NCBI RefSeq assembly: GCF_024220585.1
Contig: NZ_JAMXKF010000008.1
Location: 124,001-188,000 of the forward strand
Direction of reading: 5' to 3'
Source: Dyadobacter diqingensis
GTDB lineage: Bacteria; Bacteroidota; Bacteroidia; Cytophagales; Spirosomataceae
DNA length: 64,000 bases
How positions within the stretch are numbered: position 1 is the stretch's first letter; every line of letters starts with the position of its first letter. The notes below the pieces were generated by a model, which searched no databases, was not told where the DNA came from, and saw nothing but the letters and a program-made list of their open reading frames with translations. The translations under genes and the position numbers were made by a program. Shown here one piece after another: positions 1-9,110 of this stretch.

Positions 1-729
1 ATCGTACTTGCCTTGTTTTTTATACAAAATCGCCGGTGAGATTGTCTTTTCCTTGTCGATTTCATTTCCTAAAAATGTATATCCTGCAAAAGGAATGCGC
101 AAACCAGCCTGTAAACTTGTTTTTACCGGAAGGCGCGCCTCCGTTCCGCTGAATGCCTGATTGGGTTTGTTGATATGATGCGCCGACAATCCAAGCCAGT
201 ACCAGTCGGAATAGACCATCATACCGGAGGAGAAATCGGCATAAGAAACGTTGGGGCCGCCTTGGGCAAAGGGATCCGAGGATGGATTGCCGTTGAGTCC
301 GCCGTTGTTATACTGGTCGCCGAAAGTCAATCCGTAATAATCGAGTGAACGTGACGAAAAGCCACCTTGTATTCCTAATCTTAAAGAAGTAACCTCATTC
401 AGTGAAATCTGGTAAGAATATTGGAGAGCGACGTCCGTTGCCTTTAAATTGCCCAGACCCTGGCTATCGGTAGTTACCTGAATGCCAACACCGCTATTAT
501 AATTTGGAAGAAAAACATCGGCACCGAAAGAAGCAGTTACAAAATTTGCAGAAAGCGCAGGCCACTGATTACGATAATTTGCGGTAAGACGCGGCGCCAG
601 CGCACCACCAGCCAGAGCGGGGTTAAGGTACAACGGGTTAGCGTAAAATTGCGAAAATTGAGGATCCTGACTCCAACCTTTCAGGCAGAGCAGTGTCATT
701 ATCATAAGAGGAAGTAAACGCTTAATCAT
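1..729 (-). CDS. PorP/SprF family type IX secretion membrane protein (C-terminus cut off by window edge)
   Basis: The minus strand from the ATG at 727-729 reads MIKRLLPLMIMTLLCLKGWS, a signal peptide, then DPQFSQFYANPLYLNPALAG, the hallmark opening of the PorP/SprF family. The frame is open to base 1, so 243 codons are visible and the C-terminus lies outside the window. These proteins are outer-membrane barrels that work with type IX secreted adhesins in surface localisation; SprF does this for the SprB adhesin. The divergent neighbour at 955 carries a CHU_C secretion domain and is a plausible partner (inference from context). The 225-nt divergent intergenic region shows no clear promoter. 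Confidence 0.9.
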   Translation of the reverse strand, partial: MIKRLLPLMIMTLLCLKGWSQDPQFSQFYANPLYLNPALAGGALAPRLTANYRNQWPALSANFVTASFGADVFLPNYNSGVGIQVTTDSQGLGNLKATDVALQYSYQISLNEVTSLRLGIQGGFSSRSLDYYGLTFGDQYNNGGLNGNPSSDPFAQGGPNVSYADFSSGMMVYSDWYWLGLSAHHINKPNQAFSGTEARLPVKTSLQAGLRIPFAGYTFLGNEIDKEKTISPAILYKKQGKYD

Positions 730-954
730 ATATTTTCAGGCTTTGTTCGCCATTTACAGCGAATTGGGTATACGAGGATGAAAATTACTAAAATATAATT
801 CACAAATTGTCGCCACATTGCGTATTAATATTCAAATTAGCATGGTTTTTAAGACTTTACCACACAAAATTTTAACATATTATTTTCGTTAGAATGATCA
901 GGTAACAAGAATATTAAATTGGCGGGGTAGGGATGATTGAATAAGTAACGAAAC

Positions 955-3822
955 ATGAGGCGATTTTATAATACACATCGGAAAATATTTTATTCACTGT
1001 TCTTTTTGCTGTTCCTGGGCGCGGGTTTTGCAAACGCGCAGCCGTTTACAGTGAAAGAAACCTGTGTGCCAAGTCCTGCGTGTGCCGAGGATGGAACGGT
1101 GTTTACCGAAGATGCAAACAGTAAAGCAACTGCCTGGGCCTGGGTTTTTGGTGATGGAGGCACCGATAAGGTACGTAATCCACTCCATTCCTATAAGACG
1201 GCGGGTACTTATACCGTAACCGTAACCCGTACTTTTGCAGACGGAAGCACGGCGAGCGAGTCGCAGCAGGTCATTATTGGCGAACTTCCCCCGGCATTTC
1301 AGAAATGGAAAGCAGATACCACCATTTGCCCAAATACAAGTATAACACTGGACCCTTATCCTGACGGAGCTCCCGCAGGCGCAAAATATATCTGGTATCC
1401 GAAGGGAGATACCACACAGACGCTCGAAGTAGATAGCTCAGGGTGTTATTCAGTGGAAGTAATAATGCCTAACGGATGTAAAATTCAGGATCGCGTTAAT
1501 GTCAAAATTTGTATGCAGCCTGAAAATCAGGAAGGTGCAAAATGGTTTTTTGGTGGAAACGCTGGTCTTGATTTTTCAAACAGCCCGCCTACCCCCATTA
1601 CCGATGGCAAAGTGAACACGCCGGAAGGGACATCTTCGATTGCCAATTCCAAGGGGATTCTGCTGTTTTACTCAGACGGGATAACGATCTGGGACAAGGA
1701 TGGCGGCGTTATGCCCTGTATTGACCCGGCGAATTGCAAACCGCTTTTGGGTAGTAAAAACTCAACGCAATCCGTGCTCATTGTGCCGCAGCCGACTTGC
1801 CGGGGCTGTGAGTATTTGTTCAACGTTTTTACGACATCCGATATTAATGGTGAAAAGCTCCTGACGGTCAGCGTGGTGGATATGCGTAGAAATGGTGGCA
1901 AGGGAGCTATTATTGAGCAGAATACGACGTTACAGCAACCAACGACGGAACGCCTTGCTGCTGTCCAAAACAAAAGAGACAGCACTTACTGGGTTATTTC
2001 TCACGATTACGGCACCAATAAATTTCGCATCTTTCACGCTACGGCGGGAGGCCTGACAGAAACCAGTGCACCTGAACTGGGTATGGCGCATGACTCGCTC
2101 AACAAAGGTGAGGGATATATGAAATTTTCTGCTGCGGACAGCACCAGCGGAGACAGACGTCTGGCGGTAGTTATTCCCGGCCCGCCCACCAATTACGTCG
2201 AGTTATTCAAATTCAATGACTCAACCGGTGTTTTGACCTATGACAAAACCATCAACCTCGGCCCTGCCCCGCCCAAAGCGTACGGGATTGAGTTTTCGCC
2301 CAGCGGTGAAAAAATGTATGTCTCGTTTCAGGGTGAAAACGGTACGAAATCATATTTGAAACAGTACGATCTCACATTTAGTGATAGCCTGATTGTCGAA
2401 TCGGCTATCGTCATTGACAGCTCGGCCACGCAGAAATTCGGCGCTTTGCAGATTGCTCCTGATGGAAAAATATATATGGCCATTGATGGCAGCGATTATC
2501 TGGCATCCATTGGTGAGCCGGAAAGGAATTCCGTATCGGCGATAGAATACAAAAGGAATGGCGTCAATCTGGGAGGCAAGAAAAGCCAGCTTGGTTTACC
2601 AAGCATGGTGCAGGATTTTACACAGGAAGCCTCAGGTCCGGGATTTTCTGCTGACGGGTTTTGTACAGGTGAACCGACCAACTTTGAAGCCGGCCCGATT
2701 TGCGATCCGTTGAAGGATAATATGTACATCTGGGATTTTGGAGATGGAGCCGGTGGAACTTCCAAAGAACCGAAAATTTCGCATACTTATATCCAACCGG
2801 GAAGGTATTTGGTTTCATTGTCGCAGTCCAATGCCTGTACGAGCATTGTCAGCAAAGACACGGTTGTTATTTATGAAACGCCTCCTAAAATTGTACTTGG
2901 CCCTGACAAAGATACCTGCGGGGCTTATGTGCCTTTGGATATGGGGGTTAAGGCAGAGATTTATGAATGGTATAACCGCGGCAGAATTATTGGCCGTGCC
3001 AAAACAATTCGCATCACAACAACGGGCAGATACATAGCGGTTGCGTACAACGGCCCTGACCGGGATTGTTTCTCTGCCGATACTATTGAAGTGGTGCTTC
3101 GAAAGCCACCACCATTTGAGCTCCGGGATACTACGATATGCCGCGATAGTTCTGTTGTATTATTGGCGACAGGCCTTTCCTGGAACGAATGGTTGTGGAG
3201 CACCGGCGAAACCACACAAAGTATTACCGTTAAGCAGCCGGGCACGTATTTTGTACAGGTTAAAAACAGACTTAACTGCTACAATAGTGATACATTAGAG
3301 GTGAAGGAGTTACCATCTCCAATTTTGAGACTGGATCCTGAATATTATATCTGTATCCCGGATGGCGGCTCAACCAAGCTGGATCCAAGGGGCATTGGTG
3401 TAGTGCATTATGAATGGCCGCAGTCAGGAGATACAACGGCTACGATCACGGTCGATAAGGAAGGCGTTTATACCGTTCTTGCGACTAACAAAGAAGGTTG
3501 CGTTGCACAGCAATCCACCAAAGTTGTTGATCAATGTGAGCCACGATTCTTTATTCCGGATGCTTTTACGCCGGACGGTGATGGTAAAAATGAATCGCTG
3601 GATGTTTTTGGAGCTTATTACACCAATTATTCTATCAAGATCTATAACCGCTGGGGAGAGGTGATTTACGCGACCAACACGATCGAAGGACGTTGGGATG
3701 GGACTTACAAAGGCGTGAAAGTGCAGCCGGGCGTGTATCCCTATATTGTGTCTTACGAGGCTCAGTATTTCCCGGAACGTAACCCTGTGGTGCTTCGTGG
3801 GTCCGTGATGGTGATCCGGTAA
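955..3822 (+). CDS. Large PKD-repeat surface protein with C-terminal gliding/CHU_C type IX secretion domain
   Basis: The 955-aa protein starts with a signal peptide ending near ANAQ. A PKD domain follows (about residues 30-108, WVFGDGG...HSYKTAGTYTVTV), then a cysteine-containing Ig-like module, a long central region resembling beta-propeller strands (about 190-550), a second PKD domain (about 590-640, WDFGDGAGG), further Ig-like repeats with TICRDSSVVL-type openings, and a final gliding_CHU_C domain (about 870-955, FTPDGDGKNE, YNRWGEVIY, W.G...V.PGVYPYIV). In this phylum that C-terminal domain directs export by the type IX system and surface attachment. The divergent porP/sprF gene is the likely helper. 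Ligand unknown. Confidence 0.88.
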   Translation: MRRFYNTHRKIFYSLFFLLFLGAGFANAQPFTVKETCVPSPACAEDGTVFTEDANSKATAWAWVFGDGGTDKVRNPLHSYKTAGTYTVTVTRTFADGSTASESQQVIIGELPPAFQKWKADTTICPNTSITLDPYPDGAPAGAKYIWYPKGDTTQTLEVDSSGCYSVEVIMPNGCKIQDRVNVKICMQPENQEGAKWFFGGNAGLDFSNSPPTPITDGKVNTPEGTSSIANSKGILLFYSDGITIWDKDGGVMPCIDPANCKPLLGSKNSTQSVLIVPQPTCRGCEYLFNVFTTSDINGEKLLTVSVVDMRRNGGKGAIIEQNTTLQQPTTERLAAVQNKRDSTYWVISHDYGTNKFRIFHATAGGLTETSAPELGMAHDSLNKGEGYMKFSAADSTSGDRRLAVVIPGPPTNYVELFKFNDSTGVLTYDKTINLGPAPPKAYGIEFSPSGEKMYVSFQGENGTKSYLKQYDLTFSDSLIVESAIVIDSSATQKFGALQIAPDGKIYMAIDGSDYLASIGEPERNSVSAIEYKRNGVNLGGKKSQLGLPSMVQDFTQEASGPGFSADGFCTGEPTNFEAGPICDPLKDNMYIWDFGDGAGGTSKEPKISHTYIQPGRYLVSLSQSNACTSIVSKDTVVIYETPPKIVLGPDKDTCGAYVPLDMGVKAEIYEWYNRGRIIGRAKTIRITTTGRYIAVAYNGPDRDCFSADTIEVVLRKPPPFELRDTTICRDSSVVLLATGLSWNEWLWSTGETTQSITVKQPGTYFVQVKNRLNCYNSDTLEVKELPSPILRLDPEYYICIPDGGSTKLDPRGIGVVHYEWPQSGDTTATITVDKEGVYTVLATNKEGCVAQQSTKVVDQCEPRFFIPDAFTPDGDGKNESLDVFGAYYTNYSIKIYNRWGEVIYATNTIEGRWDGTYKGVKVQPGVYPYIVSYEAQYFPERNPVVLRGSVMVIR

Positions 3823-3912
3823 AAGTTCGGTTTTGCCAATAAAAACGGCTATTTTTGAAGTTAAAATCAATGCGTTTTTAGTTGAAACGTAGCTAATATT
3901 GTCAAAAAGCCT

Positions 3913-4938
3913 ATGCGCCAGGATTATCTGTCCGGAGATAAAGAAAATCTTTCCAACCCGGAAAAAGAGATCGACCGGGCTTTACGTCCGTTGTCCTTCG
4001 ATGATTTTACGGGACAGGATAAAATTCTTGAAAACCTTAAAATATTTGTTCAGGCGGCGAAACATCGGGGTGATGCCCTCGACCATGTTCTGCTTCATGG
4101 GCCTCCGGGTCTGGGTAAAACCACATTGTCACATATCATTGCCAACGAACTTGCGTCGGGTATCAAAATTACCTCCGGACCTGTACTCGATAAACCCAGT
4201 GATCTGGCTGGTTTGCTGACCAATTTACAGGAGCACGACGTACTTTTTATTGATGAGATCCACCGTTTGAATCCGATCGTGGAAGAATATCTGTATTCTG
4301 CCATGGAGGATTATAAAATTGATATCATGCTGGACAGCGGTCCGAATGCACGCAGCATTCAGATCGGTCTGAATCCTTTTACACTGATTGGAGCCACCAC
4401 CCGGGCCGGTATGCTTACGTCGCCGCTGCGTGCCCGTTTTGGGATCAATGCTAGGCTGGAATATTACGATGCTCAGCTCCTGTCATCGATTTTAAAAAGA
4501 TCAGCAGTGATCCTGGGTACTCCGCTGGAAGATGATGCGGCTTTCGAAATTGCCAGACGAAGCCGGGGGACACCACGTATCGCCAATAACCTGCTTCGCC
4601 GGACACGTGATTTTGCCCAGGTAAAAGGCAATGGCCGGATAACCGTAGCCATCGCAGAAATGGCATTGCTGGCATTGGATGTTGATCAGAATGGTCTGGA
4701 TGAAATGGATAACCGTATTCTAAGTACCATTATCGAGAAATTCAAAGGCGGCCCGGTAGGACTTTCCACCATTGCCACAGCATGCGGAGAAGAGGCAGAA
4801 ACGATAGAAGAAGTTTATGAGCCGTTTTTGATCCAGGAGGGATATCTTAAGAGAACTTCAAGAGGAAGAGAAGTAACCGAAAAGGCTTTTCGTCACCTCG
4901 GAATTTTGCCAAGACACCGCTCGGGAGAGCTGTTTTAA
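3913..4938 (+). CDS. ruvB: Holliday junction branch migration ATPase RuvB
   Basis: The 341-aa protein is the usual length for RuvB, the hexameric motor that drives RuvA-bound Holliday junction migration in recombinational repair. Visible are Walker A HGPPGLGKTTLSH, Walker B LFIDEIHR, sensor-1 GATTRAG, the arginine finger in PLRARFG and the winged-helix C-terminus (RTSRGREVTEKAFRHLG). The ATG at 3913 fits the family N-terminus. It lies 90 nt after the CHU_C gene and ends at a strong hairpin terminator. No ruvA or ruvC is nearby. Confidence 0.97.
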   Translation: MRQDYLSGDKENLSNPEKEIDRALRPLSFDDFTGQDKILENLKIFVQAAKHRGDALDHVLLHGPPGLGKTTLSHIIANELASGIKITSGPVLDKPSDLAGLLTNLQEHDVLFIDEIHRLNPIVEEYLYSAMEDYKIDIMLDSGPNARSIQIGLNPFTLIGATTRAGMLTSPLRARFGINARLEYYDAQLLSSILKRSAVILGTPLEDDAAFEIARRSRGTPRIANNLLRRTRDFAQVKGNGRITVAIAEMALLALDVDQNGLDEMDNRILSTIIEKFKGGPVGLSTIATACGEEAETIEEVYEPFLIQEGYLKRTSRGREVTEKAFRHLGILPRHRSGELF

Positions 4939-4981
4939 TGCAAACCGAGGCATCCCGAAAATTTTATATTTAGCACAGAAT

Positions 4982-5028
4982 AAAACCAGCGAGGTATTGA
5001 AAATCAATTCAATACCTCGCTGGTTTTT
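4982..5028 (+). terminator. Rho-independent terminator after ruvB
   Basis: A perfect 20-bp inverted repeat (4982-5001 with 5008-5027) encloses a 6-nt loop and ends in a T run at 5024-5028. The left arm starts AAAACCAGCGAGG, so the hairpin also carries A-tract/T-tract symmetry. Confidence 0.9.
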
Positions 5029-5043
5029 ATAAAATAAAATCTA

Positions 5044-5051
5044 TACTTTTG
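5044..5051 (+). promoter_or_regulatory. Bacteroidota -7 element upstream of mutT
   Basis: TACTTTTG matches the TAnnTTTG -7 consensus of the Bacteroidota primary sigma factor. It lies 25 nt before the mutT ATG and just after the ruvB terminator. No convincing -33 TTTG is visible at 19-21 nt. Confidence 0.55.
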
Positions 5052-5076
5052 CGGTAAATTTTGTGTCACCGTTGGT

Positions 5077-5499
5077 ATGGTAGAAAGTATTGTTGCTGTT
5101 AAATTAGTTGTACGGGTTCCTTGTGCTATTATTGAACATAATGGCAAGGTATTGGCCGGTCAGCGCAGTGCTGCATTATCCTTTCCGCTTCAATGGGAAT
5201 TTCCCGGAGGAAAGCAGGAGGAAAACGAAACAGACGAAGAAACGCTGGTGCGCGAGATCCGTGAAGAACTGAATGTAGAAATTGATATAATTCAAAAACT
5301 TCCCGTTACGACAAAGGATCAGGGATGGAGGGAAATCATACTGGTACCCTTCGTTTGCAAGCTTCGTACCCATGATATCGTCCTTTCAGAGCATGAGCAA
5401 ATCTCATGGCTTGAACCACAAGATTTGCCTACACTCGACTGGACGGAAGCAGATTTAGGCGTTATCCAGAGTTATTACGCTTATCTAGCGGGAGAATAA
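5077..5499 (+). CDS. MutT-type Nudix hydrolase (8-oxo-dGTP diphosphatase family)
   Basis: The 140-aa protein has a complete Nudix box: G in the GGK turn, five residues, E, seven residues, then REIREELNV (the final G of the consensus is N). The N-terminal strand VPCAIIEHNGKVLAGQRS and the element LQWEFPGGK are typical of MutT-like (d)CTP/8-oxo-dGTP hydrolases that clean the nucleotide pool. The exact substrate cannot be read from sequence. The 3' end overlaps the convergent pyrC gene by 15 nt, so the two transcripts run tail to tail. Confidence 0.85.
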   Translation: MVESIVAVKLVVRVPCAIIEHNGKVLAGQRSAALSFPLQWEFPGGKQEENETDEETLVREIREELNVEIDIIQKLPVTTKDQGWREIILVPFVCKLRTHDIVLSEHEQISWLEPQDLPTLDWTEADLGVIQSYYAYLAGE

Positions 5500-6846
5500 C
5501 ATCCGTTTTCCTTTTACAGATTCGTCAAAATTCCCGTTTTCATAAGCCAGGTGGCCTGAAACAAAGGTATGTGTCACCACAGACTGGAAATTGGTGCCTT
5601 CAAAAGGTGACCAGCCACATTTTGAATAGAGATTGGACGGCTGTACCGATGTGGTGCCGTCAAGATCAACAAGTACAAGATCAGCCCAGTAGCCTTCCCG
5701 GATATAACCTCTTTCCTTGATCTGAAAACAGTCAGCCACCGCGTGACTCATTTTTTCAGCTACCCTTTCCAAAGGTATTTTACCTTTTTTACTGAATTCA
5801 AGCATCACATTAAGCGTATGCTGAATAAGCGGTAAACCCGAAGGCGCCTGCCAGTAAGGCTGCGCTTTTTCTTCGATCGTATGCGGCGCATGGTCCGTGG
5901 CAATGACATCGATACGGTTGTCTAAAAGTGCCTGGAAGATGGCTTCCTTGTGATGAGGAGCCTTGATCGCCGGGTTACATTTTATCTTGTTGCCAAGGGT
6001 ATGATAATCCTCTGCGTCAAACCATAAATGATGGACACAAGCTTCGGCAGTAACGAGTTTTGGAGCGCCGCTTGCCAATAGAATCTGTCCGTTTACACGT
6101 TCTCCGATCTCAAAAAGAGATACCTCGTCTCCCGTTGAAATGTGAAGAATGTGCAGTCTGGTTTTGTGTTTATGCGCCAGCGCACTGGCAAATGAAGAAG
6201 ATTTCAGACAGGCTTCTTCGTTTCTTATCAGTGCGTGAATATCGTAAGGGACATTCTCGCCATATTTCTCTTTAAAAAGCTCCATCCGGTGACGCACCGT
6301 AGGTTCATCCTCACAGTGTGTTGCGATAAGGCAGGGAGCATTTGCAAACAATTTTTCAAGCACGTCCGGCGAATCCACCAGCATGTTTCCGGTAGAAGAC
6401 CCCATGAATACTTTGATACCGCAAACCTGGGTCGGGTCGGTGCGCATTACCTCGTCGTAATTGCTGTTGGAACCACCCATAAAGAAGGAATAATTAGCCA
6501 GTGAAGATCGTGCGGCAATGTCATACTTATCCTGCAATAACGGCTGCGTCAGTGTATTCGGAACCGTATTGGGCATTTCCATATAAGACGTGACACCGCC
6601 AGCCACACCTGCGCGCGCTTCTGAATGGATATCGGCCTTGTACGTTAACCCCGGCTCGCGGAAATGAACCTGATCATCAATTACGCCGGGAAGCAAATAC
6701 GTTCCTTTGGCATCGATAATCCTTTCAGCAGGAAGATGTTGTAAATTCTTACCAATACGTTCGATGTGACCATTGCTAATATACACGTCAGATTCCTGGA
6801 TCGTGTTTTCATTCACGATGCGGGCATTCAGGATAAGGGTGTTCAT
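5485..6846 (-). CDS. pyrC: Dihydroorotase (type I, PyrC)
   Basis: The 453-aa amidohydrolase closes carbamoyl-aspartate to dihydroorotate in pyrimidine synthesis. Metal-site elements are visible: DDQVHFREPG after the first strand, the Lys-containing KVFMGSSTGN, His in ATHCED and LHILHIST, and the catalytic Asp in VIATDHAPH. Length and motifs fit the dihydroorotase/allantoinase group; dihydroorotase is preferred from the GGSNSN and DHAPH contexts. The ATG at 6844-6846 is the only good start. No other pyr genes are adjacent. Confidence 0.92.
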   Translation of the reverse strand: MNTLILNARIVNENTIQESDVYISNGHIERIGKNLQHLPAERIIDAKGTYLLPGVIDDQVHFREPGLTYKADIHSEARAGVAGGVTSYMEMPNTVPNTLTQPLLQDKYDIAARSSLANYSFFMGGSNSNYDEVMRTDPTQVCGIKVFMGSSTGNMLVDSPDVLEKLFANAPCLIATHCEDEPTVRHRMELFKEKYGENVPYDIHALIRNEEACLKSSSFASALAHKHKTRLHILHISTGDEVSLFEIGERVNGQILLASGAPKLVTAEACVHHLWFDAEDYHTLGNKIKCNPAIKAPHHKEAIFQALLDNRIDVIATDHAPHTIEEKAQPYWQAPSGLPLIQHTLNVMLEFSKKGKIPLERVAEKMSHAVADCFQIKERGYIREGYWADLVLVDLDGTTSVQPSNLYSKCGWSPFEGTNFQSVVTHTFVSGHLAYENGNFDESVKGKRMLFSR

Positions 6847-6980
6847 TTCGTAATTGAAAATAGGTTACTGAAAATTCGAAATCAATGACAAATTCATGAA
6901 GCCGTAAAGTTAACAATGTCTTGGCTGACCAGCTAACGATTCTGTTATTCTCTCATGGTATCATCCAAAATTACCTGCTC

Positions 6981-7673
6981 ATGAGCCTGAAATCGATATG
7001 GTTTGATTTTGTTGATCTTATTTTTCCGCGTTGCTGTGCAGCTTGCGACAAAGGGCTGGTAGGCAATGAAGATATTATTTGCACCTCCTGCCGTATCGCT
7101 TTGCCAAGAATTGAGAAGGAAAGTGTTCATGATGAAATTATCAGGCATAAATTTGTCGGTGTGCATGAGGTGCTGGAAACACATGCCTTTCTGTTATTTA
7201 CAAAAAGGGGAAAAGTGCAGAAGCTGCTGCATGCACTCAAATACAAAGGACAGGCCGACGTAGGAATTTTGCTGGGCTCTATGTTTGGCCAGGAAATGAT
7301 TTCGAACAGCATTTTACCCGAAGCAGATCTGATCATCAGTGTGCCGCTGCATAAGAAAAAATTGAAAGTCAGAGGTTATAACCAGAGTGACAAACTCGCG
7401 GAAGGATTTTCCAAGGCGACGGATATCCCGTGGTCGGGCGGGGTTTTGGAAAGAATAAAATATACCGAAACCCAAACGGGGAAAACAAGAAATGAACGCT
7501 GGGAGAATGTGAAAGGCGTATTTTCGGTAAAAGAAAGTGTTGCGGGCAAACGGATTATCATCATGGATGATGTGTTAACCACCGGAGCAACACTGGAAGC
7601 CTGTATGGAAGCGTTGAAAAGTGCCGGCTGTGACCAGTTTTATATCCTGACTATCGCTTCTGCCCAGCATTGA
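6981..7673 (+). CDS. ComF family phosphoribosyltransferase-like protein
   Basis: The 230-aa protein has an N-terminal zinc-ribbon-like cysteine set (FPRCCAACDKGL and ICTSCRIALP) and a phosphoribosyltransferase fold with the PRPP loop IIIMDDVLTTGATL. This is the ComF/GntX architecture, which in naturally competent bacteria acts with ComFA in DNA uptake. The open frame reaches a TTG at 6921, but the ATG at 6981 (MSLKSIWFDFVDLIFPRCC) places the start as in homologues. The gene is convergent with gldJ across a shared terminator. Confidence 0.85.
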   Translation: MSLKSIWFDFVDLIFPRCCAACDKGLVGNEDIICTSCRIALPRIEKESVHDEIIRHKFVGVHEVLETHAFLLFTKRGKVQKLLHALKYKGQADVGILLGSMFGQEMISNSILPEADLIISVPLHKKKLKVRGYNQSDKLAEGFSKATDIPWSGGVLERIKYTETQTGKTRNERWENVKGVFSVKESVAGKRIIIMDDVLTTGATLEACMEALKSAGCDQFYILTIASAQH

Positions 7674-7691
7674 CGGAAACAGCTATAAATG

Positions 7692-7727
7692 AAAAAGAGC
7701 CGCTATCCAATGGCAACGGCTCTTTTT
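7692..7727. terminator. Bidirectional terminator between comF-like gene and gldJ
   Basis: AAAAAGAGCCG (7692-7702) pairs with CGGCTCTTTTT (7717-7727) across a 14-nt loop. It can end both convergent transcripts. Confidence 0.85.
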
Positions 7728-7751
7728 GCTATATTTTAAAAACTGTCAGGC

Positions 7752-9020
7752 CTATTTGCGGCTACCTGTTGCGATCATAGCACAACGGAAACCAACCATA
7801 GCCGTAGCAGAATCCTGATCCATGTAACGACGTGTTCCCGGAGACAACCAGTAGGCTACGTCAGACCATGAACCGCCTTTGTAAACACGAAGGTTATCGT
7901 TTACCAGCGAGTTGCCATTTTTATTGTCATAATTTTTGGCCTCATCCTGATATCCGTCACGACGGAAAGAGTTCAAGTCGTTTACGTCATTGTTTGAAAG
8001 CGGACGGTAAACGTCATACACCCATTCGCTAACGTTTCCAGCCATATCATAAAGACCGTTGTCATTAGCAGGATACGAACGAATTTCCTGTGTAATGATC
8101 GCTCCATCGTTTGATCTTCCTGCAATACCTGCATAATCCCCAGGGCCGCGTTTGAAGTTGGCAAGCATTGTTCCTTGCTTACGTCCGCGTGGCTGGCGCA
8201 TTGTAGAACCATCCCATGGATAAATACGCTGGTTTGACTGATTTTCATCTGCATACTGCGTACCGATCATCGCGATTGCAGCGTATTCAAATTCAGCTTC
8301 TGTCGGAAGACGGTAAGGAGGCATTACGTAGCCGCTTTCGATTCCAAGTTTAGCAGGTTCCGAAGATGCAACAGCTTCTGCTTCGGCAGCAGCGGCAGCT
8401 TTTTTCTTCTTACCGATAGAAAATCCTTTCTTAGGCTGACCAGCTTTTGCACCGGCAGCGTTATTGCTTTTACTTACAGCGTCCGTTCTCCATGCGCAGT
8501 AATCGTTAGCCTGAACCCACGATACACCAACCACCGGATACAAACGGAAGCCCGGGTGACGCAGATACATGGTCACGTATGAATCGTTGAAAGACAATTC
8601 GTTGAACCAAACGGCTGTGTCAGGTAAGGCTTTGCTGTAAAATTCTTCTGATGAATCTTTCTGAACAGCATTAAGATATTCAAGATAGTGAACGTTGGCA
8701 ACTTCCGTCTGGTCCATGTAGAACGACTGGATACTTACCGTACGTTTCGGGTTGTCACGTCTGTTCATGACATCCTCTTCCAAAGATCCCATGGTAAAAC
8801 GTCCGCCTTCGATATAAACCAAGTCAGGACCAGCCGGTAAAGCTTTGTATTGTTTTACCTTATATCCATCCTTGCCATTATACGCCAAGCCTGTTTTTGA
8901 ACTGGTTTTTCCAGGCTTTAAACTCGTTGGTCTTTTTTTCTTACTACAGGAAGTGGCCGCTAATAACACAATCAGTATCAACGCGATCGACCGGATACCC
9001 ATCTTATGCATGCAAATCAT
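7752..9020 (-). CDS. gldJ: GldJ-like gliding/type IX secretion lipoprotein (SUMF1/FGE fold)
   Basis: A lipoprotein signal ends at ATSC, Cys25 from the first ATG; Met4 and Met7 (9002) are alternative starts and Met7 gives the cleanest signal. The rest is a formylglycine-generating-enzyme-like domain: YIEGGRFTMGSLEEDVM, SFYMDQTEVAN, PDTAVWFNE, YLRHPGFRLYPVVGVSWVQA, YRLPTEAEFEYAA, GNVSEWVYDVYR and a final GFRCA. The MG.LEEDVM, PDT.VW and YLRHP.F..YPVVGV segments point to GldJ rather than GldK. A Lys/Ala-rich low-complexity insert sits near residues 197-225. GldJ is needed for stable type IX machinery and gliding in Flavobacterium. Confidence 0.85.
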   Translation of the reverse strand: MICMHKMGIRSIALILIVLLAATSCSKKKRPTSLKPGKTSSKTGLAYNGKDGYKVKQYKALPAGPDLVYIEGGRFTMGSLEEDVMNRRDNPKRTVSIQSFYMDQTEVANVHYLEYLNAVQKDSSEEFYSKALPDTAVWFNELSFNDSYVTMYLRHPGFRLYPVVGVSWVQANDYCAWRTDAVSKSNNAAGAKAGQPKKGFSIGKKKKAAAAAEAEAVASSEPAKLGIESGYVMPPYRLPTEAEFEYAAIAMIGTQYADENQSNQRIYPWDGSTMRQPRGRKQGTMLANFKRGPGDYAGIAGRSNDGAIITQEIRSYPANDNGLYDMAGNVSEWVYDVYRPLSNNDVNDLNSFRRDGYQDEAKNYDNKNGNSLVNDNLRVYKGGSWSDVAYWLSPGTRRYMDQDSATAMVGFRCAMIATGSRK

Positions 9021-9069
9021 TGCTTTAAAGTGACTTAGAGTGTTTGGTATTTAATAGTATGCGAAACTG

Positions 9070-9077
9070 CAAATGTA
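9070..9077 (-). promoter_or_regulatory. -7 element upstream of gldJ
   Basis: On the minus strand the bases read TACATTTG, a full TAnnTTTG match, 50-75 nt before the candidate gldJ starts. The -33 element is not obvious. Confidence 0.45.
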
Positions 9078-9110
9078 TGAAATCAATCCAACTTATTTGC
9101 TACAAATCTT

